52,712 nucleotides of DNA from Methanobacteriota archaeon (GCA_002722615.1 PBMQ01000003.1:23081-75792); one strand, 5' to 3'; positions 34,250 to 44,400 are shown, counted from the first letter of the stretch. Translations and numbers: made by a program. The notes: generated by a model not told the origin, from the sequence alone.

Positions 34250-36954
34250 AAGGTACTGCTCGTTTTCTTATCCTCTTGATGGCTGTAGTAGTCTTTTCAC
34301 CGCTTGTCTCTAACGATGTCGAAGCATCTCCTCAACAATCATCAGACAAGACCGTGTTCACCTTCAAGGGAACTGCTAGCGACGTTTCAGTCGTTGGCGA
34401 ATGGGGTTGGGACACTCCTGTACAAATGGTTGATCAGAACGGTATTTGGACAGGTGAACTTGAACTCAACGAGGGACTTTACTGCTACAAGTTCATCGTA
34501 GATGGGCAATATATCTTTGATCCAATGAACTCAGAACGATCCTACTGTGGCGACATCGAGAATTCTCTTGTTCGAGTACGGGATCATATCCGTCCACAAT
34601 TCAGTGCTGAACGGCTGAATCAATCTCTGATTGTAACGTATCACCCAGGTTCTTCAGGTTCTGCATTCGATGGAACTCCATCTGCCCTTACAGGTTCAGT
34701 ATGGGATGCTCAATTGCGAACTTGGACCTATGATTTGAGTGGGCTAGAGGACGGTAAGCACACCTTCAAAATCGATGGATTTGATGTTGATGGGAACCTC
34801 GCTTACGACCTGTTGGTTCCTTTCTGGACAGGCCCAAGTGCAGATTTTGAATGGCAGGATGCTCTGATTTACATGGTCATGACCGATCGGTTTGTCAATG
34901 GAAATACATCGAATGATGAACCTCTGACAGGGGCTGCACTGGGAGCAGATTGGCAAGGCGGTGACTTTGCAGGTGTAACTCAAATGATCGAATCAGGTTA
35001 CTTTGACGATTTAGGTGTTGGAGCATTGTGGCTATCTCCATTCAACACTGCAGCAGAAGGGACAGGTAAAGCCGCCGATGGAGTCCACGATGTCTCTTCA
35101 TTCCACGGATATTGGCCAACCGAACCTCGAGGAATTGAACCGAAACTTGGAACCGAAGATGAACTTCATGCACTGGTTCAAGCGGCACACGACCACGACA
35201 TCCGAGTGATGATGGATTTTGTAGTCAATCATGTCCATGAACAGCACACCTACTATCAAGACAATCCTGAATGGTTCAACGCTGGGTGTATTTGTGGTAC
35301 TGCGAATTGCGATTGGACAGAACATCGCCTCGATTGCCAATTCACCTCCTACATGCCTGATGTGAACTGGAAGATTCGTAATGCTTCTGAGCAATTCATT
35401 GATGATGCTCTGTGGTGGCTTGAAACCTATGACTTGGATGGACTTCGAATCGATGCTGTGAAGCACGTAGAAGACTTAGCTACACGTAACTTGGTCGCTC
35501 AAGTCAATGAACGGTTTGAAACCGTGGGTACAGATTATTACCTCAAAGGAGAGACTGCAATGGGATGGTCAGGTCACTCTCTCACAGATAACCAAGAACA
35601 GTATGGAACAATCAATGCATACATGGGCCCCGATGGACTTGATGGTCAAGCAGATTTCGTCTTGTATCATGCAGTTGTTGACAACGTCTTTGTTTCAGGA
35701 AATGAAAATTATCAGCATCTTGATTATTGGACAAATCGAAGCCAAGATCAATACCTCAATGGTTCAGTCATGGTTCCTTATGTCGGAAGTCATGATGTCC
35801 CTCGACTCTCAAGTCGAGCCGATACTGGAACCAACGATGCGTTCAATCAATGGTCTGAGGATGGCTTGCCTGGGCAACCTGGAGACGTATCTGCTTACAA
35901 TGCTGCAATGCAGGCTTACGGTTGGTTGCTGACAACCCCCGGTGCTCCGCTTCTTTACTACGGTGATGAATATGGTGAGTACGGTGGTGCAGACCCAGAT
36001 AATCGACACATGTATCGAAATAACAGTTCGTGGAGTTCGATGGAGAACAGCCTCTTCGAGAATATTTCTGAACTGGGTAAGTTGCGTTCAACATCGCTCG
36101 CACTTCAACGAGGCGAGTACAGCACACGATTGGCAATGGCAAATTTGCTTGTCTACAACATGACTCATGATGATCAGGTTATGTCCATCGTTCTCAATCG
36201 AGGAGCACCTACATCCGTCAATGGGTTTGAGGGCAATGATGTCGTGCGCTTTGGTTCTACATTTATCCAAAATGGAATACTCAATGCGCCTGCCCACTCT
36301 GTAACAGTAATCGAATTGAATGTGGAGAACGAACCTCTCCCTGTCTATGGATGCACCGATCCGACAGCAACCAACTTTGATTCGAGTGCAACATACGATG
36401 ACGGGTCATGCGACTATCCAGTTGTTCCAGTTCTTGGATGTACAGATTCAACAGCGACAAACTACGATTCAGAAGCCACCGAAGATGACGGAACCTGCAA
36501 TTACTCTGTCGAAGATGTTGTAGGTTGCATGGATTCAGATGCCCTCAATTTCAATCCTAATGCGACCATCGATGAAGGATGCGAGTATGTGACGGATGGA
36601 GGTGGTCTTAACGAGACGAATCAATCTCAGGGGCAAAACAACACCGACAATCAAACAGATCCTACGAACGGAACAATTGACAATCAGTCAACTCAACAGG
36701 AGATGAAAACGTGCGATCTATGCTGTGGAGATACGTACGAGGTGCCCGCTGATGAAGTGTGTCCAATAGCGGCTTGTGAGCCGTGTGAACAAACCGAAGG
36801 TGCAGATTCAAAATCGTCATCCATCATGCTGGCTCGTTCTGTCCTCATTGGAGCAATTGTAATCGTAGCCCTTGTCTTGATTCTCTCTGGCAGAAAAGGC
36901 GGGGGAATTGAGGGCGATTCGATAGAGGATGAATGGACTCCTCATGAAAATTGA
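34246..36954 (+). CDS. Surface-anchored GH13 alpha-amylase/neopullulanase-like enzyme
   Basis: 902 residues. Signal peptide (1-28), a glycogen/starch-binding-like beta domain (about 36-108), a second beta domain, the GH13 barrel (about 205-620), a C-terminal beta domain, three Cys-containing repeats (about 701-781), an Asn/Thr/Gln-rich linker, a Cys cluster and a final membrane helix (about 860-882) with a short charged tail. Catalytic set: D324 in MMDFVVNH, nucleophile D403 in GLRIDAVKH, acid/base E436 in LKGETA, and D517 in VGSHDVPR; the GSHD form recalls the neopullulanase branch. It would cut starch-like glucan outside the cell for import by the transporter encoded just upstream. GGAGG precedes its ATG. 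Confidence 0.92.
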   Translation: MKGTARFLILLMAVVVFSPLVSNDVEASPQQSSDKTVFTFKGTASDVSVVGEWGWDTPVQMVDQNGIWTGELELNEGLYCYKFIVDGQYIFDPMNSERSYCGDIENSLVRVRDHIRPQFSAERLNQSLIVTYHPGSSGSAFDGTPSALTGSVWDAQLRTWTYDLSGLEDGKHTFKIDGFDVDGNLAYDLLVPFWTGPSADFEWQDALIYMVMTDRFVNGNTSNDEPLTGAALGADWQGGDFAGVTQMIESGYFDDLGVGALWLSPFNTAAEGTGKAADGVHDVSSFHGYWPTEPRGIEPKLGTEDELHALVQAAHDHDIRVMMDFVVNHVHEQHTYYQDNPEWFNAGCICGTANCDWTEHRLDCQFTSYMPDVNWKIRNASEQFIDDALWWLETYDLDGLRIDAVKHVEDLATRNLVAQVNERFETVGTDYYLKGETAMGWSGHSLTDNQEQYGTINAYMGPDGLDGQADFVLYHAVVDNVFVSGNENYQHLDYWTNRSQDQYLNGSVMVPYVGSHDVPRLSSRADTGTNDAFNQWSEDGLPGQPGDVSAYNAAMQAYGWLLTTPGAPLLYYGDEYGEYGGADPDNRHMYRNNSSWSSMENSLFENISELGKLRSTSLALQRGEYSTRLAMANLLVYNMTHDDQVMSIVLNRGAPTSVNGFEGNDVVRFGSTFIQNGILNAPAHSVTVIELNVENEPLPVYGCTDPTATNFDSSATYDDGSCDYPVVPVLGCTDSTATNYDSEATEDDGTCNYSVEDVVGCMDSDALNFNPNATIDEGCEYVTDGGGLNETNQSQGQNNTDNQTDPTNGTIDNQSTQQEMKTCDLCCGDTYEVPADEVCPIAACEPCEQTEGADSKSSSIMLARSVLIGAIVIVALVLILSGRKGGGIEGDSIEDEWTPHEN
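36346..36588 (+). repeat. Three tandem GCTDxxAxNYDxxAtxDDGsCxY repeats in the amylase
   Basis: Three copies of a 23-24 residue unit at 36346-36417, 36433-36504 and 36520-36588. Each has a Cys after the first Gly and a second Cys near the end with Asp-Asp-Gly before it. The third copy is degenerate (DEGCEY). The two cysteines of each copy could form a disulfide, and the Asp pairs could bind calcium. Such units are known as stalk or adhesion repeats in marine secreted proteins. Confidence 0.85.
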
Positions 36955-38585
36955 TTGTAAAATTCAAGATAATCTTTAATCATTCGCTTGCCTGTGAATC
37001 CTGCTGATGCAACAATACTGGCTTTCATCATTTCAGCCCACCCTTGTCCGTGCCATGATGGAAGAACATCATGTTCGAGAACGTTGTAGATGTTGTCAGC
37101 ATCTCTGTCATCATCACGATCATTCTCTCCGTTCCCAATCGCCCATCCATTGACGCCATGGATACAGGCCTCAGGCCACCAACCATCCAAGATTGAACAA
37201 TTTGGGACACCATTCATCGCCGCCTTCATGCCGGATGTTCCTGAAGCTTCCATCGGTCGAATGGGATTGTTGAGCCAGATGTCAACACCGCTGGTCATCA
37301 TCAATCCTGTCTGCATGTCGTAATTTTCAATGAATGCAACTGGAATCTCTTCTTCGATTTCCTTGGCCGAATCAAAGATATCCCGAATGAGTTGTTTTCC
37401 ACCTTGATCTCGTGGATGAGCCTTGCCGGAGAAGACGAATTGAATCTTTCCAGCCCCAATGGAACGCAACCTCTCAATATCTCTGAACACTAAATTGGCT
37501 CGTTTGTAGGTTGCAAAACGTCGTGCAAATCCAATGGTTAGTCGATCTGGTGAGAATTGGACACCGGTTGTTGTTTGGACATAGTCTCGCAACTCTTGTC
37601 GAGCCTTCGAACGTGTATCGAGTAGATCCGTGGTGGGAAGTTCCTCGGCATTGGAAAGTGCCTCAGGACTGATTCGCCAATCCGGAAGATGCTGATCGAA
37701 GAGAGTTGCCATGGTAGGAGATGTCCATGTGATGTGATGAACCCCGTTGGTAATGGGTTGAATTCGTTGTTCCCCAAACATGGTCATAGCGACATCTGCA
37801 TTCAAATTGGAAACTGCGTTTACAGATGTTGATAGAGAAATAGCAAGGTGCGACATCGAACACCGAGCGCCCTGCTCAGAATCACCCGCATCTCGTACCA
37901 ATTCTCTCGCATCATCAGGAAGTAAATCTCCAATGACAGTTTCAACCAAGGACCAATCGAAACGGTCGTGCCCTGCAGGTACAGGAGTATGCGTTGTGAA
38001 GAGACTGCGCTGTGCCAACTCTGTGCGGCTCCAACCACGATTGAGAAGTTCAAGCATGGCAAAGGTACAATGGCCTTCATTCAAATGGAGACCACTCAGT
38101 TCAGTGTCCAAGTGATCGAAGAGTTGTACGCCACCAACTCCAAGAACAAACTCTTGACGAATTCGAACATCATCGTCGCCCCCATAAAGCCTTGATGAGA
38201 GCATCTGGTGTTCCGGTGAATTGTCAGGATGGCGTGTGTCGAGGAAATAGACTGGAACAAGATGGCCAGATTGACCAATAATTTCTGCTTTCCAAACATA
38301 GGCGAGCAGCGCTCTGTTGTCCAAGTTGAGATGGAGTACAATATCGGTCTTGGAGAGGTGGTTGCTTGGGTCATGTTCAGGGAATGATTCCGTTTGAACT
38401 CCGCTGTCATCGATGTGTTGTCGAGCATACCCTTGGTGATAGAGAAGTGTCACTCCAACAAGTGGAATGTTCGCATCAGCAGCTGATTTAACATGGTCTC
38501 CTGCAAGAACACCAAGACCGCCTGAATACGTGTGGAGTTCGGACCAAAGGCCAATTTCCGCAGTAAAATAACCCACCACAGGCAT
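36942..38585 (-). CDS. glgP: Alpha-glucan (maltodextrin) phosphorylase
   Basis: 547 residues, a GT35 phosphorylase of the short archaeal/bacterial type. It cleaves alpha-1,4-glucan with phosphate to glucose-1-phosphate. Recognised by EIGLWSELHTYSGGLGVLAGDH with its Gly-rich loop, HLNEGHCTFAMLEL, TTHTPVPAGHDRF, FSGKAHPRDQGGK and the PLP site EASGTSGMKAAMNG, whose Lys binds the cofactor. Cytoplasmic, no signal. Transcribed after malQ with 45 bases between. Its last 13 bases overlap the end of the convergent amylase gene. Confidence 0.94.
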   Translation of the reverse strand: MPVVGYFTAEIGLWSELHTYSGGLGVLAGDHVKSAADANIPLVGVTLLYHQGYARQHIDDSGVQTESFPEHDPSNHLSKTDIVLHLNLDNRALLAYVWKAEIIGQSGHLVPVYFLDTRHPDNSPEHQMLSSRLYGGDDDVRIRQEFVLGVGGVQLFDHLDTELSGLHLNEGHCTFAMLELLNRGWSRTELAQRSLFTTHTPVPAGHDRFDWSLVETVIGDLLPDDARELVRDAGDSEQGARCSMSHLAISLSTSVNAVSNLNADVAMTMFGEQRIQPITNGVHHITWTSPTMATLFDQHLPDWRISPEALSNAEELPTTDLLDTRSKARQELRDYVQTTTGVQFSPDRLTIGFARRFATYKRANLVFRDIERLRSIGAGKIQFVFSGKAHPRDQGGKQLIRDIFDSAKEIEEEIPVAFIENYDMQTGLMMTSGVDIWLNNPIRPMEASGTSGMKAAMNGVPNCSILDGWWPEACIHGVNGWAIGNGENDRDDDRDADNIYNVLEHDVLPSWHGQGWAEMMKASIVASAGFTGKRMIKDYLEFYNQFS

Positions 38586-38630
38586 GTTGTATGCTCGTCT
38601 AATCAGGTTATGAGTTCTTTGTTACCTGAA

Positions 38631-39884
38631 TCACCTTTTCAAATCCTGCCATGTAAATTTCCAACTCCAATTTTTCCCTTTTTGACCAGGTATGTTCATT
38701 CGAGATTCGGATCCGAGACCAAGAAAATCCTGCAATGGAATGATTGACATTGGGGATTTCGATTCACGTGCAAGTCGGATAAGTGTTTCATGGATTTTCT
38801 CTTCCGAAAGGGCAAGTGACCGCAAACGGTTTTGCTCTTCAGTTGATGCAGATTCAAACCATCCAAGGGCAGTATTGTTGTCATGAGTCCCTGTGTACAC
38901 GATCTGATCATCGAGAATGTTGGATGGATGATGAGGGTTGGTTTGCAGGTCACCTTCAAATCCAAACTGTAGGACACTCATTCCTCTGAGCTGTTGTCGC
39001 TTTCGGAATTCGATAACCTCTTGTGGAATAATGCCTAGATCCTCAGCAATAATCTGTTGGGGTGAATCGATGAGGCTCATGATGTGTTCAAACAACTCGT
39101 CTTGAGGTCCATCTTGCCAATGGCCGTTTCGAGCATCTTCTTCGGGGTATGGAATGGCCCAATTCGAGTGAAATCCTCGAAAGTGATCGATTCGAACGAC
39201 ATCATACATGCGGAACATACGTTGAATTCGTTCCTTCCACCACGTCCAATCTTGTTGGCGATGTACATCCCATTTGTACAGAACTGTTTCCCATACCTGT
39301 CCGGTTTCGCTGAAGTAATCTGGAGGGACTCCTGCGATGAATCTAGGATAACCTTCTTCATCGAGTTGAAACAATTCTCGATGGGCCCAAACGTCAGCTG
39401 AATCATGAGCAATAAAAATAGGGACATCCCCGATTATTTTGATCCCTTGCGAATTTGCATATGTTCGTAGTTCTTGCCATTCAGCATTGAATGTTCGTTG
39501 CTGTTGAATGTAGGGCTCAAGGTTCTCTAGAAACGGTTCGAGTGCTTCTTTTTCCCGATTCTTCAATGCTTCAGGCCATTCGTACCAAGGCTTCCCTTTT
39601 TGATTCTCTTTGATTGCACAAAACAATGCCCAATCGGTGAGCCAATACGTGTCCTCATCCATGGGAAAATCTCGATCGGAATCGGTCAAATCCTTCCATC
39701 CTGCAAAGGCGGAAGGTGAAGCATATGGAGAGTCGTACTTGTCTGGAGGCGTTAGAGGTAACACCTGCCAGTATGCGAATCCTTGTTGGTGAAGCCAGTC
39801 GACAAATTGGTAGCCTTGCGATAACTTCTGCTTTGGAAGGGAGGTTAAATGACAGAGAATCCCACTTTCGTGTGTTGACTCCAT
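38631..39884 (-). CDS. malQ: 4-alpha-glucanotransferase, compact GH77 form
   Basis: 417 residues from ATG 39884. Transfers glucan segments between maltodextrins and supplies substrates to phosphorylase. The catalytic triad is complete: nucleophile D233 in RIDHFRGF, E281 in IAEDLG and D335 in GTHDNNTALGW; the substrate-site DSPYASPSAFAG is also present. Family members are usually about 490-520 residues or more, so this is a shortened barrel enzyme without extra domains. No signal peptide. Divergent from the large GH57 gene with 46 bases between, so both may answer to one regulatory region. Confidence 0.93.
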   Translation of the reverse strand: MESTHESGILCHLTSLPKQKLSQGYQFVDWLHQQGFAYWQVLPLTPPDKYDSPYASPSAFAGWKDLTDSDRDFPMDEDTYWLTDWALFCAIKENQKGKPWYEWPEALKNREKEALEPFLENLEPYIQQQRTFNAEWQELRTYANSQGIKIIGDVPIFIAHDSADVWAHRELFQLDEEGYPRFIAGVPPDYFSETGQVWETVLYKWDVHRQQDWTWWKERIQRMFRMYDVVRIDHFRGFHSNWAIPYPEEDARNGHWQDGPQDELFEHIMSLIDSPQQIIAEDLGIIPQEVIEFRKRQQLRGMSVLQFGFEGDLQTNPHHPSNILDDQIVYTGTHDNNTALGWFESASTEEQNRLRSLALSEEKIHETLIRLARESKSPMSIIPLQDFLGLGSESRMNIPGQKGKNWSWKFTWQDLKR

Positions 39885-39930
39885 CAAATCATTGCAAAGT
39901 CTTTCAAATTATCATTGCTACGGTCAAGCC

Positions 39931-42900
39931 ATGCGGAGAAGTGCTGTGGTTTTATCGCTCCTTTTCGTAACATCAACACTTGGTGGTTTTGCCGTTGGTT
40001 TGACCCCTTCAACCATCACTGTTGACGGTGATTTGAGTGAATGGGATTCCGACAGTCTGATGGAGAGTTCGAACGTCGACTTGCACCTTACATGGGACGC
40101 AACAAATCTGTACGTCGGTTGGAACGGAACAGACTGGAAGGCAACCACTGAGGGGGCAGATATGTTCGTTTATTTCAACACAACAACTTCAGGATCTGTG
40201 CTGAGCAAGGACTGGGGATTTTCGCACACTCTCCCCTTTGCTGCTGATTATGGATTTGTTCTGGAAGATGATTCGTATTCACGTATCATATCCTACGATG
40301 GGAGCGCTTGGGTTGAGAGTTCTCATGTCGTCGATTTGTATTCGGGTTGGAGCGACAACAAAATCACTGAATTTGTAATTCCGTGGTCAGAACTGGGTTC
40401 GCCTTCATCATTGGATGTCATGGTCTACGCGCAATGGCAGGACGAGGGAAACGTCTGGGCCTCGTTCCCTGGTCAAAACCCATCAAGCAACAATGGAGCT
40501 GAAACATTCACACATGCATGGCACATTGAAAATCTCGACAACGCATCAATTCCAAACCAACTCCCAGTCATTCAACCTGCCGCTGCTGGTAAAGTGGATG
40601 ACGCACTCAACCTAGCGATTGTTTTTCATCAGCACCAGCCCTACTACAAGAATAAACTCACAGGGATGTACGAAATGCCTTGGGTTCGAGTTCATGCAAT
40701 GACCGAATACGTTGACTCACCGGGGATACTCGCTGACACAGATACCAAAGTGACCTACAATCTGGTTCCATCATTCATTGAGCAACTTGTGGACTACCAT
40801 GAACAAGAAACACTCGATGTTCACACGGATATCGCAAAACGTTCCTGGGCGACAAATGGATATCCTAACGCGACTGATCTTGAACTCCATACGATGCAAT
40901 TCCAATCGTTTTGGAACAGTGGTTGGATCTACAATGTCTCCATAGACGATCCTAAATTGGGATGGCTTCACCCTTCAAGCGATCGTTACAAAGAACTGTA
41001 CGATGCCACACTTCACAATCTCAAGCCTGCAACAATCATGGATGACGATTTACTTCCACCTCAGGATTTCCTTGATCTTCAAGTCCTTTGGTACCTGTAC
41101 CAATTCTCACCGGATTATGTTCTCGGTGCATACAATTCCAGCCACCGAGATCAGGGTCTCATCGACCTTTTCATGCAGAACGGAAACTATGAACTGGCTG
41201 ATTTGAATTACGTTCTTGATGCTCAGCATGCGCACATGGGCAACGTTCTGCCTATGTACAGTGAACTTGCTGCTAACGGACAGGTTGAATTGACCACAAC
41301 ACCGTACTATCACCCAATCATGCCGTTGCTCATGATGGAAGGTTGGACAATGGAGGACGGCATTCGTGTCAATAAGGAGGCTTGGCCAGAGGATGTGCAA
41401 AATCATCTCATCACTGGTATGGACTTGTTTGAAGACGAACTTGGTTTCCGCCCAACCGGTATGTGGCCAAGCGAGGAGGCCGTTTCCCCAGCAATGGTTC
41501 AACCTGTCACCGATGTTGGTATTGAGTGGATGGTCACCGATGAAGAAATCCTCAAACAATCTACGAACCAGAATGGCGATTTCATCGATGTTGAAGATGT
41601 GACCAATCTGGCAACACCATGGAAGGTGACTGGAGAAGACGGCGGCGAAGTTGCGGTTATCTTCCGTGATCGTGTCATTTCTGATCGTATTGCATTCCAG
41701 TACGGAACAATGACGCCTGAAGCAGCCGTTTCGGATTTTATTGCTTATCTTGACAATATTCGACAACAACTCCTTGATGCTGGAGAAGACCCATCCGAAC
41801 ATCTCCTAACCGTAGCTCTGGACGGTGAGAACTGGATGTTTATGTCCGAATTTCAACATCAAGACAACGCTCGACCGTTCATGGCGGAATGGTATGGGCG
41901 TCTAGCAACTCACCCAACCATTGTCACGACAACACCTTCAGAATTCCTAGAAACAGAACCAACTCTGCCTGAAATTCAGACCATTGGAACCGGTTCATGG
42001 ATTGATGGAACTCTGCGAACATGGGCTGGCGAAGAAGAGGAATCTCTTGCATGGCAGCGTTTGGTTGAAGCTCGTCAGAAACTTGTAGCATTCGAAGAGG
42101 ATAATCCAAATGACCCTGGATTGGAAGCCGCATGGGAGTCATTGTACATCGCTGAAGGGAGCGATTGGTTCTGGTGGTATGGTCTTGATCAAGACAGTGG
42201 ATATGACGAAAACTGGGATGTGTTGTTCAAAGTCCACTTGTCCAACATCTATCGTGCAGTCAATCTCGATCTTCCACCGTATCTTCAGGATCTGTGGACA
42301 AACCCAGCAATTCCTTCCCCAGCAGCCTCAACCATCATCGAGCCGATGATCGACGGTGTTGCATTACCGGGTGAATGGGACGGAGCAGCACGTTATGATG
42401 CACCCGTTGAAGGTGCTCCTTTCAACATCGACGAATTCTATGTTGGCTATGATGCCTCGAATGTGTTTGTGAGGGTTGATGCAACAACAATCCAAGAACT
42501 CGAAAACATGTCGCTCGATGGTAAGTCTCCCGATTTAGCCCTGTATTTTATGCAACCAAATGCAGTCAATTTCAATGAAGCAGAAACCAACTTCCGTACG
42601 TATTATGGCAATCAAATTCTCGGCTTCCCATCCAAGTATATGGTGGCCTTTGATTTTGATACCCTTCGTGATGATGGGCGTGCCAAATGGAATCTCTTTA
42701 CTGCGAAAGGCAAGACCGGAGACCAAGAGCAATGGGTGCTAAGTGGTAGTTCTGGTCTTGGAGGATGTGCAGTTCAAGATGTGTACGAATTTGTGATTCC
42801 CTGGTCTGAAATTGGGCTTGCTCCACGTTATTCCACTCGAATTAAGGTCGTAGCTGCCCTTGCAGATTCCCTTGCCTACGGTGATGGAGAGGACAAGGAA

Positions 42901-44400
42901 ATGGCACCACCTGCTCCAGCAGAAGTTGTTCTTCCTGATCTAGAAGAATGGGTGACGTTGCTTGAACTTGAGGATACAATTGGCGACGAGACCGGTGACG
43001 GAGATTACATCTATCCACTTGCAAGTGATTTCGCAACACCAAACAATGGAGGTTTGTGGGATGCGAAGAAACTCACAATTCGTCAGAGTTCATGGAACGC
43101 TCAATTTATCCTTGAGATGGGAGAGATGACGGATATATGGGGCTTGAGCAACGGATTCAGTCATCAAATCGTTCAGATATATGTTGATCAAGGAGATACA
43201 TCTTACGGCTCAACCGAAATGCTTGATGGAGCAAATGCCATGATCGATGAGGATTGGGCTTGGGAAGTTGCAATCAGCGGAACCGGTGAGCCTGGTGCGG
43301 TATTAGCGGTTCAATCGGAAACAGGTAGCACATCCTCTCGTGGCATCGATGTATCTGGTGACGTTGATGCAAAAACAATCACGTTTACAGTCAGTAAAGA
43401 TGTCATTGGAGACGATATTCCAAACTACCGATACATTGTCGTCATCGGTAGTCAGGATGGATTTGGAACAGGGAAGTGGCGTGATGTGGATGCATCACCC
43501 TCGACATGGACGCTGGGTGGAGGTTCAGACCCAGCTTCTGATGATGGAATCGATTATGATCCAAACATCATCGATGTGATTCTCAACGGTTCAGGTCAAG
43601 AAGCAATGCTTTCGTCATACGATGTGGATGGGCATGAATATGCGAAATTGACTGGCTTTGAGATGCCGGAAATTCCTCAACAGATTTTCGGGGCTTCCAT
43701 TGAGACTGTGACTTCTTCCAGTGCAGTGATTACATGGTCAACTACCGTATCAGATTCGACCTCAATTCAGTTCGCACTGGCGGATGTTCAACCAGTGAAT
43801 TCATCTGTAAATCGTGTCGAAACATCTTCGGGAACAGATCATGCTGTGACGCTGACAGAACTCGACGTTGGAACAGCGTATTGGGTTTTTATTCAAGCTG
43901 ATGATGCTGGTGACATTATTCTGTACTTCAACACAAGCACTGTCGTTGATGAGTCGGCGCCTGAACTTCTGAATCTCGATGCAGAAGTGCTCGAGGATGG
44001 ACGAATCCAAGTAACATGGTACACCTCTGAGAGTGCAACTGAGGAAGTCTTGATTGGAACGACTTCGATCCATGAGGATGCATTTGCAACCAAGAAGAAC
44101 CATCAGTTTGTAACAGAACCTTACGCTAATGGAGAATATTCCATCACCGTGCGAAGTGCTGATGCATCTGGAAACATGAATGAAAGCAGCATTTCCATCA
44201 CCATAGCTGTTGAAGGCGGAGATGGTAACACAAACCCGACATCACCAAACGATTCAACAAATCAAACGGATGAAGATGACAAATCTTCTCCGATGTCCGG
44301 TGGTATTGTTCAGATTGGCATTCTCATCACCATACTAGTTCTACTCGTTGCATTTGTACGAGTCCGTAATGGGCAAGACGGCGATGACAAATGGAATTAA
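39931..44400 (+). CDS. Giant surface GH57 amylopullulanase-like glycosidase
   Basis: 1489 residues from ATG 39931. Signal peptide (about 1-25), a DOMON/CBM9-like sandwich (about 30-205; DGDLSEWDSD), the GH57 barrel (about 220-660), a second DOMON-like domain near 815-980, a further beta domain to about 1250, one or two fibronectin type III-like domains and a final membrane helix (about 1455-1478). GH57 marks: LAIVFHQHQPYY, nucleophile E515 in GMWPSEEAVS and the acid/base D631 in ALDGENW. The layout matches archaeal amylopullulanases, acting on alpha-1,4 and probably alpha-1,6 links outside the cell. Its TAA overlaps the DoxX stop codon. Confidence 0.9.
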   Translation: MRRSAVVLSLLFVTSTLGGFAVGLTPSTITVDGDLSEWDSDSLMESSNVDLHLTWDATNLYVGWNGTDWKATTEGADMFVYFNTTTSGSVLSKDWGFSHTLPFAADYGFVLEDDSYSRIISYDGSAWVESSHVVDLYSGWSDNKITEFVIPWSELGSPSSLDVMVYAQWQDEGNVWASFPGQNPSSNNGAETFTHAWHIENLDNASIPNQLPVIQPAAAGKVDDALNLAIVFHQHQPYYKNKLTGMYEMPWVRVHAMTEYVDSPGILADTDTKVTYNLVPSFIEQLVDYHEQETLDVHTDIAKRSWATNGYPNATDLELHTMQFQSFWNSGWIYNVSIDDPKLGWLHPSSDRYKELYDATLHNLKPATIMDDDLLPPQDFLDLQVLWYLYQFSPDYVLGAYNSSHRDQGLIDLFMQNGNYELADLNYVLDAQHAHMGNVLPMYSELAANGQVELTTTPYYHPIMPLLMMEGWTMEDGIRVNKEAWPEDVQNHLITGMDLFEDELGFRPTGMWPSEEAVSPAMVQPVTDVGIEWMVTDEEILKQSTNQNGDFIDVEDVTNLATPWKVTGEDGGEVAVIFRDRVISDRIAFQYGTMTPEAAVSDFIAYLDNIRQQLLDAGEDPSEHLLTVALDGENWMFMSEFQHQDNARPFMAEWYGRLATHPTIVTTTPSEFLETEPTLPEIQTIGTGSWIDGTLRTWAGEEEESLAWQRLVEARQKLVAFEEDNPNDPGLEAAWESLYIAEGSDWFWWYGLDQDSGYDENWDVLFKVHLSNIYRAVNLDLPPYLQDLWTNPAIPSPAASTIIEPMIDGVALPGEWDGAARYDAPVEGAPFNIDEFYVGYDASNVFVRVDATTIQELENMSLDGKSPDLALYFMQPNAVNFNEAETNFRTYYGNQILGFPSKYMVAFDFDTLRDDGRAKWNLFTAKGKTGDQEQWVLSGSSGLGGCAVQDVYEFVIPWSEIGLAPRYSTRIKVVAALADSLAYGDGEDKEMAPPAPAEVVLPDLEEWVTLLELEDTIGDETGDGDYIYPLASDFATPNNGGLWDAKKLTIRQSSWNAQFILEMGEMTDIWGLSNGFSHQIVQIYVDQGDTSYGSTEMLDGANAMIDEDWAWEVAISGTGEPGAVLAVQSETGSTSSRGIDVSGDVDAKTITFTVSKDVIGDDIPNYRYIVVIGSQDGFGTGKWRDVDASPSTWTLGGGSDPASDDGIDYDPNIIDVILNGSGQEAMLSSYDVDGHEYAKLTGFEMPEIPQQIFGASIETVTSSSAVITWSTTVSDSTSIQFALADVQPVNSSVNRVETSSGTDHAVTLTELDVGTAYWVFIQADDAGDIILYFNTSTVVDESAPELLNLDAEVLEDGRIQVTWYTSESATEEVLIGTTSIHEDAFATKKNHQFVTEPYANGEYSITVRSADASGNMNESSISITIAVEGGDGNTNPTSPNDSTNQTDEDDKSSPMSGGIVQIGILITILVLLVAFVRVRNGQDGDDKWN

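Noticed and set aside
41107-41802. 231-residue open frame on the minus strand inside the GH57 gene
   Set aside because: It is fully antisense to a well-supported catalytic domain, is rich in Cys, His and Ile as expected of a shadow frame, and has no ribosome site.
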